A stretch of DNA of 64,000 nucleotides from Psychromicrobium lacuslunae (GTDB lineage Bacteria; Actinomycetota; Actinomycetes; Actinomycetales; Micrococcaceae), in assembly GCF_000950575.1 (NCBI RefSeq), contig NZ_CP011005.1, positions 1,798,001 through 1,862,000 of the forward strand, read 5' to 3'. The notes under the pieces were generated by a model, which did not search any database, had not been told where the DNA came from, and saw only the letters and a list, made by a program, of their open reading frames with translations. The position numbers were made by a program, and so were the translations under genes. Of the stretch, positions 47,473-54,936 are shown piece after piece (positions within the stretch are counted from its first letter, which is position 1; the number at the start of each line of letters is the position of its first letter).

Positions 47473-48024
47473 TTAGAGCGGCAGCAGATGCGTGCGGCGA
47501 TCGATGAGTCCGGCGAGCGCGGCGACGCTCTGCTCCACGTTCTGCCCGGTGGTATCGATAGCGTGCCCTTCCAACTCGCCCAAGGAAGAGAATTGCTCTA
47601 TGAGTGAGCGAATCGGCGCCGGATCAATCAACGCACCTGTCTCGGTGCGTGCTGTGGCCCGTGCCAAGGTGACCTCTGGGCTCGGTCGTAGCACCAGGTA
47701 GTGCAGCTCTAGTTGGCTCTCACGCGCGTTGTCGATCAAGGGTCGCAGCGCCCAGGGTCCGAGCACTCCGTCGCAGAACACCTGATAACCACCGGCGGCA
47801 TAGCCAAACGCTGCCTTTGCCAGGATTCGCAGCACCAGTTGATTCTGCTGATCTGACTCCTCGAGGTAAGGCGGGATAAAACCGCCAACGATGAAATGCC
47901 AGAAATCATCGGTATGCAGATGCACGCTGGGCGAGGCAGCCTCGCTGAGTCGCCGTGAAATCGTCGATTTCCCGGAACCTGGCGGTCCGCTAATGATCGC
48001 TACCGAACCGCCATTCCTCGTCAT
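47473..48024 (-). CDS. AAA-family P-loop kinase-like protein
   Basis: 183 aa. Walker A ISGPPGSGKST is near residues 10-20, a lid-like HTDDFWHF follows, and the C-terminal half contains LRPSPEVTLARATART. It resembles small nucleotide or antibiotic kinases (zeta-toxin/CPT-like P-loop folds), but the substrate cannot be named. It stands alone between two copies of a 72-bp palindrome (47371-47442 and 48068-48139), an odd setting that may mean movement or a shared terminator type. Confidence 0.72.
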   Translation of the reverse strand: MTRNGGSVAIISGPPGSGKSTISRRLSEAASPSVHLHTDDFWHFIVGGFIPPYLEESDQQNQLVLRILAKAAFGYAAGGYQVFCDGVLGPWALRPLIDNARESQLELHYLVLRPSPEVTLARATARTETGALIDPAPIRSLIEQFSSLGELEGHAIDTTGQNVEQSVAALAGLIDRRTHLLPL

Positions 48025-48067
48025 CGTTTCCTGTCTTCTGCTTCGCCAAAACTCTCCTGCTTACGCC

Positions 48068-48139
48068 CGCGAGTTCGTTACTAAGTCTCGGATTCGCCAG
48101 TAATTACTAACGAATCCGAGACTTATCCGCGAACTCGCG
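48068..48139. repeat. 72-bp palindromic element, copy 2
   Basis: Same length and orientation as copy 1 (47371-47442) and nearly the same sequence. The outer arms CGCGAGTTCG (48068-48077) and CGAACTCGCG (48130-48139) are intact. The inner stem TAAGTCTCGGATTCG pairs 15 bp, and the centre AGTAATTACT is kept. It lies just after the stress-protein stop and upstream of the kinase start on the minus strand. Confidence 0.9.
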
Positions 48140-48146
48140 GGGGGAC

Positions 48147-49025
48147 TTAGCGGGTGGGCTGCTCGGGGTCGGTGCGCTCGTCTGGGCCGGACGCCTCGGC
48201 AGAGGGTGAGACCCCGGACGACGACGCAGGAGCAGGAACAGGAGCTCCACTGGGGGTTGCGGCTGGCTGAGTCGGCTCCAGACGAACCCCGTATTGCGGG
48301 CGGCCGTCCGGCAAATCAGCATAGCTACCAGGCTTCACGCCGCTAACACCTGCCACCGGTTGAGATGCTTGCGGATCAGCGGACTGCGAGTCAGCAGCGG
48401 GCTGCCCGTATGGATCAGCCCAGCCCTCGGGTCGCTGCGGCGCGGCCGACTGATCAGGCAGGTTCGACTGTCCAGCCTGAGGCGGCCGGTAAGCGGTCGG
48501 CGCGGGGTAGCTGGGGGTTGTCGGGCGAGAGCCCATGGGCAAATTCTGCAATAGCCGTCGCGCTTCTGCGGAAGCCTCCCGGGCCACGATCACATCATAG
48601 TTCGAAGCCAACACCTGCGAGGTCGAGGTGAAATCGCGCTTACCGCGCTGAGCGGCATAGGTCACAATACCGAACAGCATCCAAAACGCTGCTCCCAGCA
48701 CCATGGCAATCGGGATGGAAAGCAATGCACCGCCCGGGCTGCTGCCGATAAAGGACAATAGCAGCCCCACGAAAAGGCCAAACCAAGCGCCAGTCATTGC
48801 ACCGTTGAGCGCCACCCGCGGATAGCTGAGCTTGCCGGTGACGCGTTCCACCATTTTCAGGTCGTTGCCCACAATGGATACCAGTTGAACCGGGAACTGC
48901 TGGTCCGCCAGATAGTCCACCGCTTTCTGTGCATCCAGGTAGGAAACATAGCTCCCCACAGTGTCGCCATCAGGGACGCTGCGTGGGTCTGCAAGAGCAC
49001 GGGCCGATCCAAAAAGGTTTGACAT
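48147..49025 (-). CDS. General-stress-protein-17M-like membrane protein
   Basis: 292 aa. The N-terminal region (SYVSYLDAQKAVDYLADQQFP, VSIVGNDLKMVERV) matches the GSP17M-like domain, followed by two hydrophobic segments (about residues 80-125) and a cytosolic stretch. The last 120 residues are Pro, Gln, Ser, Ala-rich and likely disordered. ATG 49025 is chosen over an in-frame start 28 codons upstream. Function unknown; the family is common in actinobacteria. Confidence 0.72.
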   Translation of the reverse strand: MSNLFGSARALADPRSVPDGDTVGSYVSYLDAQKAVDYLADQQFPVQLVSIVGNDLKMVERVTGKLSYPRVALNGAMTGAWFGLFVGLLLSFIGSSPGGALLSIPIAMVLGAAFWMLFGIVTYAAQRGKRDFTSTSQVLASNYDVIVAREASAEARRLLQNLPMGSRPTTPSYPAPTAYRPPQAGQSNLPDQSAAPQRPEGWADPYGQPAADSQSADPQASQPVAGVSGVKPGSYADLPDGRPQYGVRLEPTQPAATPSGAPVPAPASSSGVSPSAEASGPDERTDPEQPTR

Positions 49026-49136
49026 ACTTCCATTCTGACGCATCAGGACGGGAAAGACGCCGAAGTATCGCTCCGGGTGAACCCGTGAATGCCCTGTGCC
49101 GATCGGCACTCCGCTACATTCGACTCGGCGTCGAAC

Positions 49137-49511
49137 TCACTTCCGCAGCAACTGCGAGAGGTCGGCAGCGTGATTGATTCCATCCAGGCCAAGCCACAGC
49201 GAAAGATAAAGCACGCATCCAATAGGAATCAGTAATAGCAGCGCGAGCAGCGAAGTCATCGAACGTCGTGGCTTTTTGAGCGCCGCTATTAGCGCTGCCA
49301 GAACGGCCAGGACAGCCAAAGAAACGGCGATAGCGGTTGACCATTGCCGCTTCGGGACTTCCTCCAGATAATAAGCCGCACCAAAGTCGTCCGGGTCAAA
49401 GTCGAAAGTGCTAATGCCCACCCAGAGCAGCCCAAGAAAGGCCAGCCCAAGCAGTATCAAGGCGATGCCTAACCAGCCGGTATCGGTCCATGGTTTACGC
49501 CTAGCGGTCAT
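49137..49511 (-). CDS. Membrane protein of unknown function
   Basis: 124 aa with three hydrophobic segments at residues about 12-33, 58-78 and 86-108, a basic loop (ALKKPRRS) and an acidic outer loop (DFDPDDFG). No family is recognised. It is divergent from the MgtE-like gene by 51 bp and on the same strand as the stress protein downstream. Confidence 0.65.
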   Translation of the reverse strand: MTARRKPWTDTGWLGIALILLGLAFLGLLWVGISTFDFDPDDFGAAYYLEEVPKRQWSTAIAVSLAVLAVLAALIAALKKPRRSMTSLLALLLLIPIGCVLYLSLWLGLDGINHAADLSQLLRK

Positions 49512-49562
49512 CTGCCAAGGCTACTGTTTCACCCGCGGCCCCGAAAACAGTAGCCTTGAGGG

Positions 49563-50843
49563 GTGAGTACAAATCCAACCCGCGTTTTCGTGGCGCGCCT
49601 GATCGGCCTGGACGTCTTCGACCCCTTTGGCGACCGATTAGGCCGATTGCGCGATGTTGTGGTGCACTCACGTGGACACAACGCTCCGCATGCGGTCGGC
49701 ATCGTGGTCGAGGTGACCGGTAAGCGCCGGGTTTTCGTGCCAATGACCAGGCTCACCTCGATGGATCAAACTCAGATTATCTCCACCGGGCTGGTCAATC
49801 TGCGCCGCTTCGAACAACGCGGCGCCGAGCAACTCGTGGTCGGCGAACTCTTCGACCGCAAAGTTACCCTCACCGATGGCTCCGGCACCGCAATCGTGGA
49901 AGATGTCGCCCTGGACCAGGGCCGCAGCGGCGACTGGCTGGTCAGCAAACTCTTTGTCCGGCGCGGCGACTCGGCCTCCCGGCTGCGTCGGCTGCGTCGT
50001 GGTCACACCGTACTGATCGACTGGGATGAGGCAATTCACGATTCGCAGCACGAGCCGCAAGGGGCCAGCCAGCTGGTGGCCAGCTATGAGGACCTCAAGC
50101 CCGCCGACTTTGCCGATGCGCTGCAGGAAATGAGCGATAAACGACGCTTCGAGGTGGCCTCAGAACTGCAGGACGAGCGACTCGCCGACGTGCTGCAGGA
50201 GCTTCCCGAGGATGATCAGGTTCAGTTGCTCTCCTCGCTCGATAATGAACGCGCCGCCGATGTGCTGGAAGAGATGGACCCGGACGACGCCGCCGATCTG
50301 CTCGCCGACCTGCCCAGTGCTAAGGCTGAAGAGTTGCTGCTGCTGATGGAGCCTGAAGAGGCCGACGATGTGCGACGCTTACTGCAGTACGACGAGGACA
50401 CCGCTGGCGGTTTGATGACCCCGGTGCCCGTTATCCTCCCTCCAGAAGCGACAGTCGCCGAAGCTCTGGCACACGTTCGCAGTGAAGAGCTTTCCCCCGC
50501 CCTGGCCTCAGCAATCTTTGTTTGCCGTCCGCCGCTAGAAACCCCTACCGGCCGGTTTCTCGGCGTAGTGCACATCCAGCAATTGCTGCGCAGCGCACCG
50601 CCGGAACAGCTCGGCAGTTTGGTCGATAAGAACCTGGAACCGGTCTCCGATCAGGCCGGAGTGGGGGACGTCTCACACGTCATGGCGTCCTACAACTTGG
50701 TATCCTTGCCGGTGGTCAACGACACCGGTCGGCTGGTCGGGGCGGTGACAGTCGATGACCTCCTTGACCATTTGTTACCCGACGATTGGCGTGCTCACGA
50801 AGACGGTGAGCCCTTGAAAAAACTAGGAGGCAGAGTTGGCTGA
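49563..50843 (+). CDS. Soluble MgtE-like protein: PRC-barrel, MgtE N-domain and CBS pair
   Basis: 426 aa. Order: PRC-barrel-like region (residues 1-150), MgtE intracellular N-domain with acidic helical repeats (DVLQELPEDDQVQLL, DVLEEMDPDDAADLL) and two CBS motifs (LMTPVPVILPPEATV; LVSLPVVNDTGRLVGAVTV). No transmembrane channel follows, unlike true MgtE. It is probably a Mg2+ or nucleotide sensor. GTG 49563 start. It overlaps the DUF1003 gene by 8 bp, and Mrp follows. Confidence 0.85.
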   Translation: MSTNPTRVFVARLIGLDVFDPFGDRLGRLRDVVVHSRGHNAPHAVGIVVEVTGKRRVFVPMTRLTSMDQTQIISTGLVNLRRFEQRGAEQLVVGELFDRKVTLTDGSGTAIVEDVALDQGRSGDWLVSKLFVRRGDSASRLRRLRRGHTVLIDWDEAIHDSQHEPQGASQLVASYEDLKPADFADALQEMSDKRRFEVASELQDERLADVLQELPEDDQVQLLSSLDNERAADVLEEMDPDDAADLLADLPSAKAEELLLLMEPEEADDVRRLLQYDEDTAGGLMTPVPVILPPEATVAEALAHVRSEELSPALASAIFVCRPPLETPTGRFLGVVHIQQLLRSAPPEQLGSLVDKNLEPVSDQAGVGDVSHVMASYNLVSLPVVNDTGRLVGAVTVDDLLDHLLPDDWRAHEDGEPLKKLGGRVG

Positions 50844-51480
50844 GAAAACCGCTGAACGGCAACGTCAGCAAAGCGGACTGGACACCCCGCTGGAACTACG
50901 TTCCAGACTCTTCCCCCGGTTCTCCCCCGATCCGGACTCCTTCGGTCGGCTCACCGAAGGCTTCGCCCGTTTCATGGGTACGCCACAATTTTTGCTCTAT
51001 ATGACGCTGTTCTGTGCTGCCTGGCTAGGCTGGAATACGCTGGCCCCGGAAGCCTGGCAGTTCGATCCGCGCGCACTGAACTTCACCCTGCTGACCCTGA
51101 TCCTGTCGCTGCAGGCCTCCTACGCGGCACCGCTATTGCTGCTCGCCCAAAACCGTCAGGACGACCGCGACCGGGTTGCCATCGAACAAGATCGTCAGAC
51201 CGCAGCCCGCAACCTGGCCGACACTGAGTATCTAACTCGGGAACTGGCCGCGCTGCGGATCGCCTTGCGTGAGGTGGCAACCAGGGACTTTGTGCGTTCG
51301 GAATTGAAATCTCTGCTGGAAGATCTGATCGTGGCAAACGACTCGGACGACGGAGAGCTAGAGAAACGTGAAAAGTCACGAGATTCCAAGGGATCACCGA
51401 AAACTCAAGCCATCCCCAAAGTCACAGCCAGCAAGGCCAAGGAGCAAAAGCCCAGCACCCAGCCACCGTCCTCCTCATGA
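50836..51480 (+). CDS. DUF1003 membrane protein
   Basis: 214 aa. Two hydrophobic segments (LLYMTLFCAAWLGWNTL near residue 55 and NFTLLTLILSLQASYAAPLLLL near residue 90, given here in parts) are followed by the conserved NRQDDRDRVAIEQDRQ, the DUF1003 signature. The C-terminus is charged. TTG 50836 is the start. Overlaps with both neighbours show it is coupled to the MgtE-like gene and mrp. Function unknown; a link to metal homeostasis is only inferred from its partners. Confidence 0.85.
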   Translation: MAEKTAERQRQQSGLDTPLELRSRLFPRFSPDPDSFGRLTEGFARFMGTPQFLLYMTLFCAAWLGWNTLAPEAWQFDPRALNFTLLTLILSLQASYAAPLLLLAQNRQDDRDRVAIEQDRQTAARNLADTEYLTRELAALRIALREVATRDFVRSELKSLLEDLIVANDSDDGELEKREKSRDSKGSPKTQAIPKVTASKAKEQKPSTQPPSSS

Positions 51481-52607
51481 GCGTAGAGCAGGCTGGTACT
51501 AGCCAAGCCACGCTACGGGCCGCGCTGGCTACCGTGATTGATCCCGAGTTACGCTTGCCCATCACTGAAGTCGGCATGCTGGAAGATGTCCAGATTGACG
51601 ACGCCGGCCTGGTCACGGTCAAAGTACTGCTCACCATTGAGGGCTGCCCACTGCGGGACACTATTGTGCGCGATGCCTCCGCGGCCCTGCACGCAGTTGA
51701 TGGCGTGAAAGACGTTGAGGTGCTGCTCGGCGTGATGACTCCCGAACAGCGTGCGGAGCTCAAAGAACGTCTCAGACCGCAGCGTGGAATTCCTTTCAAC
51801 CAACCCGATTCATTGACTCGGATCTACGCCGTGGCGAGTGGGAAGGGCGGCGTCGGTAAATCCTCAGTGACTGTGAACTTGGCCTGCGCGATGGCTGCGC
51901 AGGGCCTCAAAGTCGGCATTGTCGATGCCGATATTTATGGCTTCTCAGTGCCGGGCCTGATGAATTTGAGTGTTCAGCCGACCAAGGTTGACGAGATGAT
52001 CCTGCCGCCGGTCGCTTACGGCGTGAAAGTCATCTCGATCGGCATGTTCGTGGCGGGTAATCAGCCGGTGGCTTGGCGGGGTCCGATGCTGCACCGGGCT
52101 TTGGAACAGTTCCTTACCGACGTCTATTTCGGGGATTTGGATGCGCTCTTCCTCGACCTACCGCCGGGCACCGGAGATATTGCCATCTCGGTGGCCCAAT
52201 TGCTCCCCCGGGCAGAAATCTTGGTGGTCACCACACCGCAATCGGCAGCAGCTGATGTGGCTGAGCGGGCCGGGGCGATTGCTCTGCAGACTCAGCAAAA
52301 AGTGGTGGGTGTGGTGGAGAATATGTCTTGGCTAGAGCAAGCGGACGGCAGTAGGCTCGAGCTATTCGGCAGCGGCGGCGGGAAACTACTGGCTAGCCGG
52401 CTCACCCAGACAGTAGCAGCAGAGGTGCCCTTGCTGGGCCAGATTCCGCTTGATATTGCGCTCCGTGAGGGCGGCGACGCGGGAGCGCCGATAGTGCTTT
52501 CCCAGCCGGATTCTGCCGCTGGTGTGTCGCTATTACAGATTGCTGAGAAGCTCTCCAAACGGCCACGTGGTCTGGCCGGCCTCAAATTGGGCGTGGAACC
52601 CGTCTAA
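51477..52607 (+). CDS. mrp: Mrp/NBP35-type P-loop ATPase (Fe-S carrier family)
   Basis: 376 aa. An N-terminal MIP18/DUF59 domain (residues 8-90) precedes the ATPase: ASGKGGVGKSSVTVNLA, VDADIYGFSVPGL, LDLPPGTGDI. Most Mrp proteins have a CxxC pair for Fe-S binding after the ENMS motif. Here the stretch reads ENMSWLEQADGSRLELFG with no Cys, so any cluster binding must differ. ATGA overlap with the DUF1003 gene. Order with TatB and SigE matches Rv1229c. Confidence 0.87.
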   Translation: MSVEQAGTSQATLRAALATVIDPELRLPITEVGMLEDVQIDDAGLVTVKVLLTIEGCPLRDTIVRDASAALHAVDGVKDVEVLLGVMTPEQRAELKERLRPQRGIPFNQPDSLTRIYAVASGKGGVGKSSVTVNLACAMAAQGLKVGIVDADIYGFSVPGLMNLSVQPTKVDEMILPPVAYGVKVISIGMFVAGNQPVAWRGPMLHRALEQFLTDVYFGDLDALFLDLPPGTGDIAISVAQLLPRAEILVVTTPQSAAADVAERAGAIALQTQQKVVGVVENMSWLEQADGSRLELFGSGGGKLLASRLTQTVAAEVPLLGQIPLDIALREGGDAGAPIVLSQPDSAAGVSLLQIAEKLSKRPRGLAGLKLGVEPV

Positions 52608-52690
52608 GCTTCCAAAGGCCTTGCTGTGCCCGAGCTCCCATGACCCAGCTTTCCCAGCCGGAGCAGCCTCGCCTAGGTCGGAGAGAGTTG

Positions 52691-53077
52691 CTAGGTCGCC
52701 TCGGAGTCCCAGGGCGCTTTCTGGCCGCTGCTCAGGCGCACCGGTTCACGCAGTGGAGTCGCCGGGGGCGCAGGAGCGGCCATCGCCACCTCTTCTGGTC
52801 CGCCAGCTGAAATCTGTTTTGGCTCGTCATCGAGCAGCGCTTCGCGGATAATTCGGCGCGGATCGTATTGCCGAGGATCCAGTTTCTGCCAATCAATGGT
52901 GCTCAGGTCAACGCCTGATTCTTCCTTCAACTGATCGCGAGCACCGCTGGCCATCCGGCGAGCTTCCTTGACGAAGTTCCGGAACTTCTGAGCGTATTCG
53001 GGCAGCCTTTTGGGACCGATCACTAATACGGCGATAATGCCGAGGATCAGAAACTCGTAGCCATTGATGTTAAACAT
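52691..53077 (-). CDS. tatB: Sec-independent protein translocase TatB
   Basis: 128 aa. A single N-terminal helix (GYEFLILGIIAVLVIGPKRL) has the TatA/B mark GPKRLPE; an amphipathic helix and a Pro/Ala-rich tail follow. Length is that of TatB rather than TatA. It helps TatC recognise twin-arginine proteins. It lies near sigE as in M. tuberculosis (Rv1221-Rv1224), with one unusual small gene between them. Confidence 0.9.
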   Translation of the reverse strand: MFNINGYEFLILGIIAVLVIGPKRLPEYAQKFRNFVKEARRMASGARDQLKEESGVDLSTIDWQKLDPRQYDPRRIIREALLDDEPKQISAGGPEEVAMAAPAPPATPLREPVRLSSGQKAPWDSEAT

Positions 53078-53112
53078 ATCTAGAGATAGATTACCTGTTC
53101 CCGGTCAGCCCG

Positions 53113-53454
53113 CTAGCCCAAAACTCGATGTACACCGCGAAAAAAGCAGGAAACAGGGTCAATGGAGTCGATGGAATTCGCTCCCTGTTCATCTGCTGCA
53201 TGATTTATCGCACTCTCCCCGTGCCAGGAGGCGGAACGAGCCGCATGATCGGCGGGTAGGCCAATAAAGTAGACCCCGGTCAACAGCAAACCCGCCGCAG
53301 CAGCAATCGCAAAGATCACCGGCAAGGGACGTACTCGAGGCGAAGCACGATAAGGCAATGTCAGCGCCTCGCTGCAGTTGGTCTGCAGGGCTTCGGTGCG
53401 TCGCAGAATGCGAGCCGCCAGTTCCCGCTGTTCGGCTTCAGAAAACTCCGGCAT
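53113..53454 (-). CDS. Small single-TM protein in the anti-sigma slot of sigE
   Basis: 113 aa. A hydrophilic N-terminus (EAEQRELAARILRRTEAL) leads to one hydrophobic segment at residues about 45-65 and a short acidic outside part. The place 14 bp after sigE is where anti-sigma factor (RseA-like) and serine-protease genes stand in relatives. No HxxxCxxC zinc motif is present, so it is not a standard anti-sigma factor. Function unknown; it may be a shortened remnant or a different type of regulator. Confidence 0.55.
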   Translation of the reverse strand: MPEFSEAEQRELAARILRRTEALQTNCSEALTLPYRASPRVRPLPVIFAIAAAAGLLLTGVYFIGLPADHAARSASWHGESAINHAADEQGANSIDSIDPVSCFFRGVHRVLG

Positions 53455-53467
53455 GCCTTAGCGCCGC

Positions 53468-54073
53468 TTAGTGAAGTCCGGCGATTCGCGGAATCTTCAG
53501 CTTGGGCAACTTGGCGCCCAAAGAACGTGGGGCCCGGTGGGCTAGCGATTCACGCAGCATGGTCCTGCCGCGGTGAATCCGGGAACGTACCGTACCAAGC
53601 TTCACGCCGAGCGCCTCAGCCACTTCGTCGTAGGAAAGTCCCTCAAGATCGCAGAGCACGACGGCAGCGCGGAAGTCCGGTGGCAAGGCATCAAGCGCCT
53701 GCTGAATATCCAGGTCCAGATTATTGAATTCGAAGCTACGCTCGGGACCAGGGTCACGGCCGGGCAACCGGGATTCGGCGTCTTCTGCCAGCGCATCGAA
53801 CCGAATCCGGGACTTGCGTCGGGCCTGGTCAAGGAAGAGGTTAGTGGTGATCCGGTGCAGCCAGCCGTCCAGCGTGCCGGGAGTAAAGTTGGCGAGTGAT
53901 CTGAACACCCGGACAAAGACTTCCTGGGTGAGATCCTCGGCATCGTATTTATTACCGGTCAGCCGATAAGCGAGCCGGAAGACCTTGGCGGAGTGGTTTT
54001 GCACCACTTCCTCCCAACTGGGCATGACCCAGTCGGCAGCCGCCTCTGCCAGGTTTTCAACACTTGCGGTCAT
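53468..54073 (-). CDS. sigE: ECF RNA polymerase sigma factor SigE
   Basis: 201 aa. Region 2 reads [21 protein letters not shown] and region 4 [28 protein letters not shown]. The sigma-E class, one extra N-terminal segment before region 2, is typical of actinobacterial envelope-stress factors. ATG 54073 follows a G-rich ribosome site; an in-frame start 25 codons upstream lacks support. It is divergent from the O-methyltransferase as in Rv1220c/Rv1221. Confidence 0.88.
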   Translation of the reverse strand: MTASVENLAEAAADWVMPSWEEVVQNHSAKVFRLAYRLTGNKYDAEDLTQEVFVRVFRSLANFTPGTLDGWLHRITTNLFLDQARRKSRIRFDALAEDAESRLPGRDPGPERSFEFNNLDLDIQQALDALPPDFRAAVVLCDLEGLSYDEVAEALGVKLGTVRSRIHRGRTMLRESLAHRAPRSLGAKLPKLKIPRIAGLH

Positions 54074-54227
54074 GAAACCCACCCCCTGAACAAGTAAGCA
54101 TTCATCATGACAGATCTGACTGTAAGTTTGCTGTGTTCGCGGGTCCATTTAGCGCAGAGCATAAGAACCTTCGGGTCCCTCAGTCCCGATCGGGTGTTCG
54201 CCGCGGTTTCACAGTAGGCTTGAGGCC

Positions 54228-54860
54228 ATGAGTGCCGACAAAACTACCAGCTGGTCCTACACCGAGGGACTGCCCGTTGAGGACGAAACCCTGCTGCGTG
54301 CCCGGGAGCGCTCACACGAGCTGGGAGTTTCGGCTATTGGCGCAGCGACTGGCGCGCTGCTCAGTGTTTTGGCAGCCAGCTCCAAGGCCCAGACCGCTGT
54401 AGAAATCGGCGCCGGAGCGGGTGTCTCCGGGGTGTATTTGTTGCGCGGCTTAGCTAAGCACGCAGTGCTGACCAGCATTGACGGCGATATCGAACATCTG
54501 CGGGCTGCCAAAGAGTCCTTTGCCGAGGCCGGTTTTCCGGCGAACCGCACCCGCACCATCAGTGGACGGGCCGCCGATGTACTGCCCCGATTGACCGACG
54601 CAGCCTACGACCTGGTGTTCATCAACGCTGATAAACCGGCCTACCCGCTCTACCTTGAACAAGCCGTCCGGCTACTCAAGTCCGGCGGTTTGCTGATCAT
54701 TAACGATGCTCTCGACCAAGATCGCGTGGCCGAGCCAGCGATCCGCGAAGCCAGCACAGTGGTGTTACGCCAGGTGGGCAAGGCTATCAGGGAGAACGAG
54801 CAATTGATCTCGACTCTGCTGCCGACCGGCGCAGGAGTACTGGTCGCTGTCAAACGCTAA
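54228..54860 (+). CDS. Class I SAM-dependent O-methyltransferase
   Basis: 210 aa. The family is that of catechol/caffeoyl-CoA O-methyltransferase-like proteins: AVEIGAGAGVSGVYLLRGL near residue 60, LTSIDGDIEHLRAA, and DLVFINADKPAYPLYLE with the metal-binding Asp. The substrate is unknown (Rv1220c homologue). It is divergent from sigE over 154 bp. Confidence 0.85.
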   Translation: MSADKTTSWSYTEGLPVEDETLLRARERSHELGVSAIGAATGALLSVLAASSKAQTAVEIGAGAGVSGVYLLRGLAKHAVLTSIDGDIEHLRAAKESFAEAGFPANRTRTISGRAADVLPRLTDAAYDLVFINADKPAYPLYLEQAVRLLKSGGLLIINDALDQDRVAEPAIREASTVVLRQVGKAIRENEQLISTLLPTGAGVLVAVKR

Positions 54861-54936
54861 GTCGTTACCAAGGTCTCACTAGCTGTTACTAACGCTGGCC
54901 CTAGCAGCTGTCAGTGCCGGGTGATAAACCTGATTC

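Noticed and set aside
54866-54910. A stretch with GTTACTAACG that recalls the 72-bp palindromes
   Set aside because: Only a few bases agree and there are no arms; not a third copy.
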